From the NCBI GenBank assembly GCA_023140905.1, contig JAGLKS010000093.1, positions 1-8,046 of the forward strand: DNA of 8,046 nt, in the 5' to 3' direction. Within the stretch, counting starts at the first letter, position 1. Every line of letters begins with the position of its first letter. Shown one piece after another: positions 1 to 6,447 of this stretch. This DNA comes from Alphaproteobacteria bacterium. GTDB lineage: Bacteria > Pseudomonadota > Alphaproteobacteria > Micavibrionales > Micavibrionaceae. The position numbers and the translations under genes are program-made. The notes under the pieces were generated by a model that saw only the letters and a program-made list of their open reading frames with translations, made no database searches and was not told the DNA's origin.

Positions 1-13
1 GGGAGTCATAAAA

Positions 14-850
14 ATGACTTCTGGTACCTTCTCCACTTCTTATAATCCTGTTTCGGTTACGTTGCTAGGTTGTGGGAAGATGGGATCTTCTATGCTTCAT
101 TTGTGGTTGGATTGCGAAGCTATATCACAGGCCCATGTGATAGATCCGTCTCCATTACCAAAACGATTTAAAGACAACTCTTCTGTTACATACAGCTCTT
201 CCTGTGATCCCTCTTCTCCAATTACTTCGGATCTTTTGATTTTAGCCGTTAAACCGCAAATATTGGATGAAGCTCTGGCTCCTATAAAGCAACATATTTC
301 ACCGGAATGTTGTGTATTGTCCATTGTTGCTGGAAAAGATATAGACACATTATCCAGCTATTTTGATAAAAAACAGCCTATTATGAGAGTTATGCCTAAT
401 ACTCCGGCATCTATCGGGCAAGGTGCCAGTGTTGCTATTGCTAATAAAATGGTTTCATCACAAAGACGCCAACAAGTTAGTGCTCTTCTCGAATATCTTG
501 GCTCTTTACACTGGATTGAAGATGAAACACTGATGAATGCTGTAACTGCATTATCAGGCAGCGGGCCGGCTTATGTTTTTTATCTTATTGAAGTGTTGAG
601 TAAGGCCGGATGTAATATTGGCCTACCTCAAAATATAGCTGAAGATTTGGCACGGCAAACCGTCATCGGCAGTGCTGCTCTTGCTGGAAAAGATAATGAT
701 ATCCCCGCAGCAACATTGCGCCAAAACGTCACCAGCTCAGGCGGAACAACGCAAGCAGCTCTTGATATATTAATGGATGGCCGTCTGGAATCATTATTTC
801 ACGATGCGCTGAAAGCAGCTAGAATACGCAGCAAAGAACTTAACGGATAA
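14..850 (+). CDS. proC: Pyrroline-5-carboxylate reductase
   Basis: Catalyses the last step of proline synthesis, the NAD(P)H-dependent reduction of 1-pyrroline-5-carboxylate to L-proline, in the cytoplasm. The 278-residue protein opens with a Rossmann nucleotide-binding loop (LLGCGKMG, about residues 17-24), then shows the family's AVKPQ and MPNTPASIGQG segments. The C-terminal dimerisation domain carries the signature ALSGSGPAYVF and, later, TSSGGTTQAAL. Length is close to the usual 265-280, with about 12 extra N-terminal residues. The start at 14 is preceded by GGGAG at 1-5, eight bases away, a good ribosome binding site, so the gene looks complete although it touches the window edge. It converges on the mucR-like gene across only 38 bases (851-888), where I see no hairpin terminator. 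Anything upstream in the same operon lies outside the window. Confidence 0.96.
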   Translation: MTSGTFSTSYNPVSVTLLGCGKMGSSMLHLWLDCEAISQAHVIDPSPLPKRFKDNSSVTYSSSCDPSSPITSDLLILAVKPQILDEALAPIKQHISPECCVLSIVAGKDIDTLSSYFDKKQPIMRVMPNTPASIGQGASVAIANKMVSSQRRQQVSALLEYLGSLHWIEDETLMNAVTALSGSGPAYVFYLIEVLSKAGCNIGLPQNIAEDLARQTVIGSAALAGKDNDIPAATLRQNVTSSGGTTQAALDILMDGRLESLFHDALKAARIRSKELNG

Positions 851-888
851 GAAACCGCTTGTTCTTAGGTGAGACTACTATAACTGCT

Positions 889-1290
889 TTACGTACGTGT
901 TCCCAAGCCGATATCTTTTGCAAGCTTGCTCCGGCGTTGCGCATAGTTAGGCGCAACCATCGGATAATCTGCAGGAAGCCCCCAACGTTCGCGATATTGC
1001 TCTGGAGTCATATCATAAGCTGTCTTCAAGTGACGTTTAAGCATCTTCAATTTCTTGCCGTCTTCTAAACAAATAAGATGATCTGGCGTAATTGACCGAT
1101 TAATTGGCACAGACGGTTGAGGCCTGTCTACAGAAGAAAACCCTTTATCTCCGACATTTAATAAAGATTTATATACATTCTCGATAACATCAGGGATATC
1201 TTCTATGGAAATAATATTGTTAGAAACATAAGAGGCCACGACCTCAGTTGTTAGAGTTAATAATTCCCCTCGACTTATTTCTTCACTCAT
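889..1290 (-). CDS. Ros/MucR-family transcriptional regulator with a degenerate zinc site
   Basis: A 133-residue DNA-binding regulator of the Ros/MucR family. Known members bind AT-rich DNA, often repress their own promoter, and control surface polysaccharide, motility or cell-cycle genes in alphaproteobacteria. The N-terminal half (about 1-60) matches the family's oligomerisation region. The zinc-finger-like core begins at ICLEDGKKLKMLKRHL (73-88), followed by the hallmark TPEQYRERWGLPADYPMVAPNY (95-116) and a basic tail ending IGLG. Compared with the Ros pattern Cys-x2-Cys-x9-His-x3-His, this protein has Cys74, Asp77, His87 and Ala91, so the last ligand is absent. The first possible start is GTG at 1296. 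I prefer ATG at 1290 because it fits family N-termini and places an AGAAAG ribosome site about eight bases upstream. The gene is last in the minus-strand block, 181 bases from tsaB, and probably has its own promoter. Its target genes cannot be read from the sequence. Confidence 0.9.
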   Translation of the reverse strand: MSEEISRGELLTLTTEVVASYVSNNIISIEDIPDVIENVYKSLLNVGDKGFSSVDRPQPSVPINRSITPDHLICLEDGKKLKMLKRHLKTAYDMTPEQYRERWGLPADYPMVAPNYAQRRSKLAKDIGLGTRT

Positions 1291-1409
1291 ACACACGAAC
1301 TTTCTTTTACCTGTTTTTATAACCTAATTTAAGAAAATTAATATTCCGATACACACGGATACAATCTTAGGGCTAATAGACTTGCATACTTCATCTGGAA
1401 TCTCAAGAA

Positions 1410-1439
1410 ATTATACAAACTACACGCATAAATTATGCA
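1410..1439 (-). promoter_or_regulatory. Candidate promoter of the mucR-like gene
   Basis: On the minus strand, positions 1415-1410 read TATAAT, a perfect -10 consensus. The hexamer 18 bases upstream, TGCATA (1439-1434), matches the -35 consensus at only three positions, so this would be weak or activator-dependent. It overlaps the palindrome at 1426-1438. If used, the leader would be about 110 bases. This is inference from consensus matching in AT-rich DNA. Confidence 0.3.
1426..1438. repeat. 13-base palindrome upstream of the mucR-like gene
   Basis: GCATAA-A-TTATGC is a perfect inverted repeat with six-base arms around one central base. It lies in the 181-base gap between tsaB and the mucR-like gene, just upstream of the candidate -10 at 1410-1415. 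The position and symmetry fit an operator, possibly for autoregulation, but no binding protein is shown. A second, looser inverted repeat (ATTGAA / TTCAAT, 1441-1459) is adjacent. Confidence 0.45.
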
Positions 1440-1471
1440 CATTGAAATAATTGTTCAATTCATGGTCTTTC

Positions 1472-2233
1472 TTATTTCCTATACTGCTTAATTGAACGAG
1501 GTATATTCTTAGCAACCCCGATCTCTGCTCCGCGCAAATAAACTGGCCTACAACCATCTTCATGTCCTTGTTCCCGATCAATAAATACCGCTAATTTTGC
1601 TACAGAGCAAATCGCAGGCATTGTAACCACATGGTTTGGTAATACGAGATTATGTTCACTCATGAGGCGATCTACTGCATCTCCAATGAGCAAAGAATTT
1701 GTCTTACTTATAATTGTTTCTATTTCTGAACCGGATGCAACTTTTGCAGGAACATTTGTTACCATACTCTCTATCTTTGCTTGAACGCCCTCCTCTCCCT
1801 TATTCTCAAACATTTGAAAATAATAATCTTTGCGTTTTGTCTCTAAGATAAGTGCATAATGATCGTAAAGCAGCCTCTCTTCTTGAACCGCCTTCTGGCC
1901 AAGATAAGTCTCCAGCACAGATAAAAATGTTGATACACCGATCACTGGCTTTCCTGCGGCTAAACCTATTGCTTTGGCTGTGGCTATTCCAATACGCATC
2001 CCTGTAAAAGCTCCAGGACCATTAGTAACGCCGATTAAATCCAGATTATTATACTCTGTAACAGATTTTTCCATCACACTCTGGATCATTGGCATAAGGT
2101 GCTCAGCCTGCCCACGGCTCATTTCTAATTGTTCTTCCGCCAAAACAACGCCTGTGCAATCTTCGTCATTATGCGTCTCATAAACGCAAGCAGAGCATCC
2201 ATTCATAGCGCTATCGATTGCAAGAACCCGCAT
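1472..2233 (-). CDS. tsaB: tRNA threonylcarbamoyladenosine biosynthesis protein TsaB
   Basis: TsaB is the non-catalytic partner that dimerises with TsaD. With TsaE and TsaC it makes the universal t6A37 modification of ANN-decoding tRNAs. The 253-residue protein has the actin-like ASKHA fold signature: an N-terminal LAIDSA strand (4-9), the RGQAEHLMPMI segment, and the diagnostic VTNGPGAFTGMRIG loop followed by AKAIGLAAGKPVIGVSTF. The C-terminus has the PVYLRGAEI motif typical of alphaproteobacterial TsaB. It is somewhat longer than the 231-residue E. coli protein. Start ATG at 2233 is preceded by AAGGA with seven bases of spacing. It lies downstream of a hairpin terminator that ends the preceding gene, so it is probably transcribed separately. 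In many alphaproteobacteria rimI directly follows tsaB. Here the next gene is the mucR-like regulator. Confidence 0.95.
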   Translation of the reverse strand: MRVLAIDSAMNGCSACVYETHNDEDCTGVVLAEEQLEMSRGQAEHLMPMIQSVMEKSVTEYNNLDLIGVTNGPGAFTGMRIGIATAKAIGLAAGKPVIGVSTFLSVLETYLGQKAVQEERLLYDHYALILETKRKDYYFQMFENKGEEGVQAKIESMVTNVPAKVASGSEIETIISKTNSLLIGDAVDRLMSEHNLVLPNHVVTMPAICSVAKLAVFIDREQGHEDGCRPVYLRGAEIGVAKNIPRSIKQYRK

Positions 2234-2280
2234 GTCTTCATCCTTTTATTTGTGATATTTTATTGCTTATAGTAGTTTAG

Positions 2281-2323
2281 CTTAATAAAGAAAAGGCAAA
2301 CAGTTTATATCCGCTTGCCTTTT
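2281..2323 (-). terminator. Intrinsic terminator after the exported-protein gene
   Basis: A perfect nine-base inverted repeat, AAAAGGCAA (2291-2299) and TTGCCTTTT (2315-2323), encloses a 15-base loop. Read on the minus strand, the hairpin ends in TTTTCTTTATT, a usable U-rich tail, 28 bases past the stop codon at 2351. Read on the plus strand the tail is poorer. It separates the upstream gene from tsaB. Confidence 0.72.
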
Positions 2324-2350
2324 GGTAACTTTATTATCAATAAGGAATCT

Positions 2351-3022
2351 TTAGAACTTATAGGTATCCAGCTCTTTCGGTCCCAGCACTTTAACTTCTT
2401 CGCCTTTATTGTTGAATATACGGTAGTTGCCACGTAATTTTGGGTGTCTAACTTCTCCGAATTCGATTGATTTAATCACGGATAGAAACGCCGGACGCCA
2501 TTTATAGAAAACACTTTCCGCCGCAGAACAATCAACAACATACACTTGATCGTGATATAGAGAAGCAAACATGATACCGCGCTTACGAACTAATGGCCCC
2601 TCTGCTGTTTCATATGACGCTTCAGACATACTAGCATATCCTTGAGCCAGACCGGATTGGTCCTTAAATGTGTCAACGATTACATCATTATATTCGCCTA
2701 GATAATTATTCCAGAAATCCCTGCTATACGCTATTTTTTGTATATCAGAGTCGAACTTGCCCGGATAAATAACAAAGCGGCGGTCTTCGCGCACACGTAC
2801 GCGACATGTAGCATAATCATTTACACCAGGAGCAGATATCGTAATTTGATCATCAGCCTTCTGATTCGTCACACGCTTCCATGTATCAGGAAACGACATT
2901 GTAAAACGCTCTTCCCGGTCTTCATAAAAGAATATCTCAGCCTGTGCAAAAGTAGAAAATGCCGAAACAAACAGAGTGCTAAAAGCTAGCCCTGTCAAAA
3001 AAGATTTGGATATACTAAACAT
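2351..3022 (-). CDS. Exported protein of unknown function, possibly PsbP/Mog1-like fold
   Basis: I do not recognise a named family. The 223-residue product starts with a textbook Sec signal peptide: MFSISK, a hydrophobic core, and an AQA cleavage site after residue 28. The mature protein would therefore be periplasmic or secreted. The segment FTMSFPDTWKRV (40-51) resembles the opening strand of PsbP/Mog1-type alpha-beta proteins, which commonly read 'hydrophobic-x-hydrophobic-P-x-x-W'. That fold assignment is tentative. There are exactly two cysteines, Cys73 and Cys165, which could form a disulfide after export. The C-terminal end (about 190-223) is basic and lacks membrane segments. A TTG at 3040 would add six residues, but ATG at 3022 gives the best signal peptide; no strong ribosome site marks either. 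It lies 184 bases after trpS and ends at a hairpin terminator, so it may be a single-gene unit. I see no convincing promoter. Confidence 0.85.
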   Translation of the reverse strand: MFSISKSFLTGLAFSTLFVSAFSTFAQAEIFFYEDREERFTMSFPDTWKRVTNQKADDQITISAPGVNDYATCRVRVREDRRFVIYPGKFDSDIQKIAYSRDFWNNYLGEYNDVIVDTFKDQSGLAQGYASMSEASYETAEGPLVRKRGIMFASLYHDQVYVVDCSAAESVFYKWRPAFLSVIKSIEFGEVRHPKLRGNYRIFNNKGEEVKVLGPKELDTYKF

Positions 3023-3069
3023 TATTTCACGCTGTCCCAATTTTACGCTGTAACAAGTCCCAGATAATT

Positions 3070-3095
3070 AAACGTATAATAAAAAACGTTATAAT
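3070..3095 (+). repeat. Imperfect AT-rich direct repeat in the trpS-downstream spacer
   Basis: AAACGTATAAT (3070-3080) and AAACGTTATAAT (3084-3095) are near-identical copies differing by one inserted T, spaced by three A residues. They lie in the 184-base gap between trpS and the exported-protein gene, about 50-75 bases upstream of the latter's start. They may bind a regulator or simply reflect AT-rich drift. Confidence 0.4.
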
Positions 3096-3206
3096 TAAAA
3101 ACTGCGACTATTGTGCTATTTCTTGCTCAAAAATGCAAATATCTTCTTATAATAATTAGCATAGTCCGTATAGATAATAAAGTCAGCATGAACTATACCA
3201 TTATAT

Positions 3207-4223
3207 TTAGTGAATCATTGCTACTTTAGATAAGCCCATAATATCGAAAACTTCGCCAAGAGTCTGCGCTGCCATTTTACGTGCTTGCTCTGCTCCATCA
3301 TGTAAAACTGTCTCAATTTGCGCTTTATCATCCAAAAGCTCGTTCATACGTTCGGTTATAGGGGCAAGATGTTCCACCGCCACATCCGCCAGAGCCGGTT
3401 TAAATTTACCAAATTGTTGCCCGGCAAATTCTTTAATAACCTGCTCTTTGCTGATACCGGCCAAAGCCGCATAGATTGTAACAAGGTTCATCGCTTCGGG
3501 ACGTCCCTCCAGATCTTTTAAGTTATCTGGTAACGGATCAGAGTCGGTTTTGGCTTTTTTGATTTTCTTAACAATCATCTCAGGCGTATCAATCAGATTA
3601 ATCCGCGTCATGTCAGAGTCAGCCGATTTGCTCATTTTCTTGGTTCCATCACGCAAAGACATCACACGAGGAGCCGGACCGGAAATAACAGGCTCAGGCT
3701 GAGAAAAATAATCCACACCATAACGTGTATTGAAGGTTGATGCTAAATCACGGGTAAGTTCCAAATGTTGTTTCTGATCTTCCCCCACAGGCACATGTGT
3801 TGCCTTGTAAAGCAGAATATCCGCCGCCATCAGCACAGGATAAGCAAACAGGCCAAGACTGGCGCGTTCCTTATTCTTTCCAGCTTTATCCTTAAACTGA
3901 GTCATGCGCTCCAGCTTACCCATCTGAGACATCGTGGCAAGAAGCCACATAAGCTGTGCATGTTCTGGAACATGGGACTGAACAAATAGTATTGATTTTT
4001 TCGGATCAATTCCAGCTGCCATATAAGCTGCGGCAATCTCAAGGGTTGCCTGAGAAAGCTGTGTGTGATCGTAAGGCATTGTGATTGCATGCAAATCAAC
4101 AACGCAATACAAACGTTGCGTATCTTCCTCTTTTTGAAGATCCACCCAGTTCTTTAGCGCACCAAGATAATTCCCAAGGTGAAGCTGACTGGTTGGCTGC
4201 ATACCTGAAAAAATACGTTTCAT
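3207..4223 (-). CDS. trpS: Tryptophan-tRNA ligase (tryptophanyl-tRNA synthetase)
   Basis: A class I aminoacyl-tRNA synthetase that activates tryptophan with ATP and charges tRNA-Trp in the cytoplasm. The 338-residue length matches the bacterial family (E. coli 334). The opening SGMQPTSQLHLGNYLGAL contains the HIGH-equivalent HLGN at residues 15-18. The tryptophan-pocket segment MAADILLYKATHVPVGEDQ follows at 132-150, with Asp135 in the position expected to read the indole nitrogen. The adenylate loop KMSKS is intact at 196-200. Start ATG at 4223 is preceded by AAAGAG about eight bases upstream. It lies 43 bases after murJ with no terminator between, so co-transcription is likely; murJ-trpS is a recurrent alphaproteobacterial pair. 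No tryptophan-rich leader or T-box is visible, and no clear terminator follows the stop codon. Confidence 0.97.
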   Translation of the reverse strand: MKRIFSGMQPTSQLHLGNYLGALKNWVDLQKEEDTQRLYCVVDLHAITMPYDHTQLSQATLEIAAAYMAAGIDPKKSILFVQSHVPEHAQLMWLLATMSQMGKLERMTQFKDKAGKNKERASLGLFAYPVLMAADILLYKATHVPVGEDQKQHLELTRDLASTFNTRYGVDYFSQPEPVISGPAPRVMSLRDGTKKMSKSADSDMTRINLIDTPEMIVKKIKKAKTDSDPLPDNLKDLEGRPEAMNLVTIYAALAGISKEQVIKEFAGQQFGKFKPALADVAVEHLAPITERMNELLDDKAQIETVLHDGAEQARKMAAQTLGEVFDIMGLSKVAMIH

Positions 4224-4266
4224 ATCAATGCTCTTTCATATGTTTGTTATGTGTTTATTTTACGTT

Positions 4267-5811
4267 TCAGCACTTTACCATGTAGCGTTTAATATTGGAT
4301 ATACTAATAACTTTCATCAATAAAATTAAAGCCGCATATAAAGCTATGCCGCTTGCAATAATTCCTGTCAAAGCGATAATTTGAGAAAATATCTCCGCCC
4401 CGAATACCATACTATGAAGCACGGAATCCAACATATACACGACAGCTCCCATGATGCAAGAAGCGAGTATAATTTTAGGAGCATTCCTTCGAAATTTCTT
4501 GTCAAAGCATGCCACTTCATGACCTTTAAGCGCCCGTATATGCAAATAAAATTGCAACCATCCCGTTAGCCCTGTACCCAAAGCTATACCGGCCACTCCA
4601 ATAATCTGAATAAGAATAAGGCTCAAAATGATATTCAGCACAGTAGCAATAACCGATATACGTACAGGCGTTGTTGTATCTTCACGCGCCCAATGCGCTG
4701 TTGAAAAAACTTTGATAGCAACATAGGACGGAAGCCCTATAGCATATGCTCTTAGGACATTGGCACATATCTGGCTATCCACAGCGTCGAAAGCGCCACG
4801 CTCAAAAAGAACGGTAATCAATGTTAAAGGCATAGCTAGTAACGCTATGGATGCCGGTAAGGCCAGTAAAAGACAATATTCAAGAGAGCGGTTAAACAAG
4901 TCTTGCGCCTCGGTTTTATCTTTCTTTGTCATGGCACGGGAAAGTATGGGAAGAAGAGCTGTACCAACTGCTATGCCCACCACACCCAATGGTAACTGAT
5001 TGAGACGATCAGCATAATACAGATAAGAGATAGAGCCTTCTTTAAGAAAAGACGCTATAATCACATCAGCAAATAAATTGATATGAATAACACCGGCTCC
5101 GATTACAGCAGGTCCCATAAGATAGAAAACCTTGCGCATATCAGCGTCAAGCCTTGGAATCCCAAGGGTTAGCCGCATTCCTGCTTTTTTTGCACATGCC
5201 AGAAGAAAGGTAAATTGTAATATACCGGCTATGAGCAATCCCCAAGCCATAGCATGTCCGGCTGTTTGAAAATAACCGCTTAATAATAACGATACGATGA
5301 GTGCCACATTAAAAAATACAGGTGCAAAAGCAAATGGTGCAAACCGGTCCATAGCGTTAAGCACGCCTCCTAAAAGCGCCGCCAAAGAAATCAACGGTAG
5401 ATAAGGAAATGTAATCCTGCTTAGCTCCACAGCCAGATTAGAACGCATCGGGTCATCTGAAAAGCCAGGTGCAATTGCACCAATAATGTAAGGCATCATT
5501 ATAAGAGCAAGCACCGTAAATACAGATAATGCGCAAAGCATAATCATAAATGCATTACTAGCAAATTTATCTGCTGTTTTCTGTGTTTCGATTTCCCGCT
5601 TTTTGGAATACATAGGAACAAAAGCAATACTAAAAGCTCCCTCTGCAGTAATGCGCCGGAAAAAATTGGGAAGCTTAAACGCTACAAAAAAAGCATCTGC
5701 TATAGGCCCTGCCCCTAAATAAGCCGCTGTTAAAATGTCCCGCGCAAGCCCAACTATACGTGATAACGCCGTCATTCCTGCGACTGTAAGCATTGCTTTT
5801 GCGAGTTTCAT
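4267..5811 (-). CDS. murJ: Lipid II flippase MurJ (MviN)
   Basis: Inner-membrane MOP-superfamily transporter that flips the peptidoglycan precursor lipid II to the periplasmic face. It is 514 residues long, the family norm, and hydrophobic throughout, consistent with 14 transmembrane helices. Charged residues needed for function in E. coli MurJ fall at the same numbers here: Arg18 and Arg24 (SRIVGLARD), Asp39 (ADAFFVAF) and Arg52 (LPNFFRR), followed by the signature AEGAFSIAFVP. The mid-protein YYADRLNQLPLGVVGIAVG segment carries the arginine equivalent to E. coli Arg270. Start ATG at 5811 has AAGGA about ten bases upstream. It heads a probable murJ-trpS operon. In many alphaproteobacteria glnD lies just upstream of murJ. 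Here the upstream neighbour is a divergent small gene across 223 bases. Confidence 0.97.
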   Translation of the reverse strand: MKLAKAMLTVAGMTALSRIVGLARDILTAAYLGAGPIADAFFVAFKLPNFFRRITAEGAFSIAFVPMYSKKREIETQKTADKFASNAFMIMLCALSVFTVLALIMMPYIIGAIAPGFSDDPMRSNLAVELSRITFPYLPLISLAALLGGVLNAMDRFAPFAFAPVFFNVALIVSLLLSGYFQTAGHAMAWGLLIAGILQFTFLLACAKKAGMRLTLGIPRLDADMRKVFYLMGPAVIGAGVIHINLFADVIIASFLKEGSISYLYYADRLNQLPLGVVGIAVGTALLPILSRAMTKKDKTEAQDLFNRSLEYCLLLALPASIALLAMPLTLITVLFERGAFDAVDSQICANVLRAYAIGLPSYVAIKVFSTAHWAREDTTTPVRISVIATVLNIILSLILIQIIGVAGIALGTGLTGWLQFYLHIRALKGHEVACFDKKFRRNAPKIILASCIMGAVVYMLDSVLHSMVFGAEIFSQIIALTGIIASGIALYAALILLMKVISISNIKRYMVKC

Positions 5812-5951
5812 TCAGCTTTATTCCTTAAGATCGTGTTTTAATAGGCTTTTTCATTGATAAGGTCTGATACGTATTAAAGTCCAGATGCAAAAGATAGTAG
5901 CTTACTTTTATATATTATCGTGAGATATAATTTATGCACACACATTTTTAT

Positions 5952-5982
5952 TTGACATTCCGGCATATCAATATGCTATCAT
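5952..5982 (+). promoter_or_regulatory. Promoter of the 96-residue membrane protein gene
   Basis: A perfect -35 TTGACA (5952-5957) is followed, after 19 bases, by TATCAT (5977-5982), a five-of-six -10 match. The -10 has an extended TGn element directly in front (TG at 5974-5975). The long spacer is compensated by the extended -10. Transcription would begin near 5989, giving a leader of about 45 bases before the ATG at 6035. A palindrome lies inside the spacer. Confidence 0.6.
5963..5976. repeat. Palindrome within the promoter spacer, possible operator
   Basis: GCATAT-CA-ATATGC is a perfect inverted repeat with six-base arms and a two-base centre. It lies between the -35 and -10 of the promoter for the 96-residue gene and covers the extended TG element. 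A protein bound here would block RNA polymerase, so a repressor site is plausible. It resembles the GCATAA-A-TTATGC palindrome upstream of the mucR-like gene. Confidence 0.45.
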
Positions 5983-6034
5983 CCGCGATGGGGGCGTTGT
6001 TTTTCTATAATCTATCTAAAGAGGGACTCTGGAT

Positions 6035-6325
6035 ATGAGTAATTTTACCCGTTCAATTTTGTATTCAACAACTGTACTTGCTATGGGACTCGTTGCTATG
6101 TTTGCACTATATAATAGTGTTATAATATCTCCTGATGGAGCAAGCGTAGCGCAGATATCTCCAGCTACAGGAGATAGTGATTTGGGAATCGTTTATGATT
6201 CTGACACTTCTGATGCGTCTAACATGGAAGAAGCGGTTTCCTCCTCTGACATCCAAAATGTTGTAGATCCTGCAACACAAGGTCTTGCCGATGAAATCAA
6301 TTCTGCTATAGACGGATCTCGTTAA
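6035..6325 (+). CDS. Small membrane-anchored acidic protein of unknown function
   Basis: I do not recognise this family. The 96-residue product has a short N-terminus (MSNFTR) and one hydrophobic stretch at about residues 8-32. The remaining tail of about 63 residues is strongly acidic and serine-rich: 13 Asp or Glu against one Arg, with no Cys. The hydrophobic stretch could be an uncleaved anchor, leaving the tail outside the cytoplasm, or a signal peptide cleaved near SVA (residues 38-40). The tail looks largely disordered, except perhaps for a short helix near the end (ATQGLADEINSAI). GAGG at 6021-6024 lies about ten bases before the ATG, and a promoter and an intrinsic terminator flank the gene. 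This arrangement supports a real, separately transcribed gene despite the lack of recognisable relatives. It is divergent from murJ. Confidence 0.72.
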   Translation: MSNFTRSILYSTTVLAMGLVAMFALYNSVIISPDGASVAQISPATGDSDLGIVYDSDTSDASNMEEAVSSSDIQNVVDPATQGLADEINSAIDGSR

Positions 6326-6354
6326 TTACAGTTTTCTTTGAAAATGAGAATATG

Positions 6355-6385
6355 AAGAGCCTTGCTTTTTAGCACGGCTTTTTTT
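6355..6385 (+). terminator. Strong intrinsic terminator after the 96-residue gene
   Basis: The transcript folds AAGAGCC (6355-6361) against GGCTTTT (6376-6382), with one G-U pair, and TGCT (6363-6366) against AGCA (6371-6374). There is one T-C mismatch and a TTTT loop. A run of seven T residues (6379-6385) overlaps and follows the stem, as in a rho-independent terminator. It begins 29 bases after the stop codon and insulates coaBC from this gene. Confidence 0.88.
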
Positions 6386-6396
6386 ACTGTTCACGC

Positions 6397-6425
6397 TTGA
6401 GAGAAATATACACAATAAATATACA
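6397..6425 (+). promoter_or_regulatory. Candidate coaBC promoter
   Basis: TTGAGA (6397-6402, five of six to the -35 consensus) and TATACA (6420-6425, four of six to the -10) are separated by exactly 17 bases. The pair lies between the upstream terminator and coaBC. The predicted start near 6432 leaves a leader of only about 16 bases. The spacer and -10 are built from the 13-base tandem repeat. Confidence 0.45.
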
Positions 6426-6430
6426 CAATA
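6404..6430 (+). repeat. 13-base tandem duplication upstream of coaBC
   Basis: AAATATACACAAT occurs twice head to tail without mismatch (6404-6416 and 6417-6429), and the match continues one base into a third copy. It ends 17 bases before the coaBC start codon and overlaps the candidate promoter, each copy contributing a TATACA. It looks like a slippage duplication, possibly one that altered promoter spacing. Confidence 0.85.
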
Positions 6431-6447
6431 TAGATTCTATATAAAAA

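Noticed and set aside
851..888. Possible bidirectional terminator between proC and the mucR-like gene
   Set aside because: I found no stem with adjacent T-run in these 38 bases on either strand.
859..1068. Open frame on the plus strand opposite the mucR-like gene
   Set aside because: It overlaps the conserved MucR coding region antisense, has no family features and no ribosome binding site.
1441..1459. ATTGAA / TTCAAT inverted repeat just past tsaB as a terminator
   Set aside because: Six AT-rich pairs around a seven-base loop with no U-rich tail on the minus strand would be too weak to terminate.
4085..4094. TTGCATGCAA palindrome
   Set aside because: It lies inside trpS coding sequence at a conserved protein segment; the symmetry is most simply a codon coincidence.
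4741..4750. AGCATATGCT palindrome, similar to the promoter palindromes
   Set aside because: It lies within murJ coding sequence, away from any promoter. It is noted because it weakens the case that the GCATA/TATGC motif is specific to promoters.
5926..5931. TATAAT on the plus strand in the murJ-divergent spacer
   Set aside because: The best -35 candidate (CTTACT, spacing 19) matches only three positions, and a stronger promoter lies just downstream.
6006..6011. Perfect TATAAT before the 96-residue gene
   Set aside because: No -35-like sequence lies 15-19 bases upstream (CCGCGA at 17), and a start from here would put the ribosome site almost at the 5' end. The TTGACA / TGnTATCAT pair is better.
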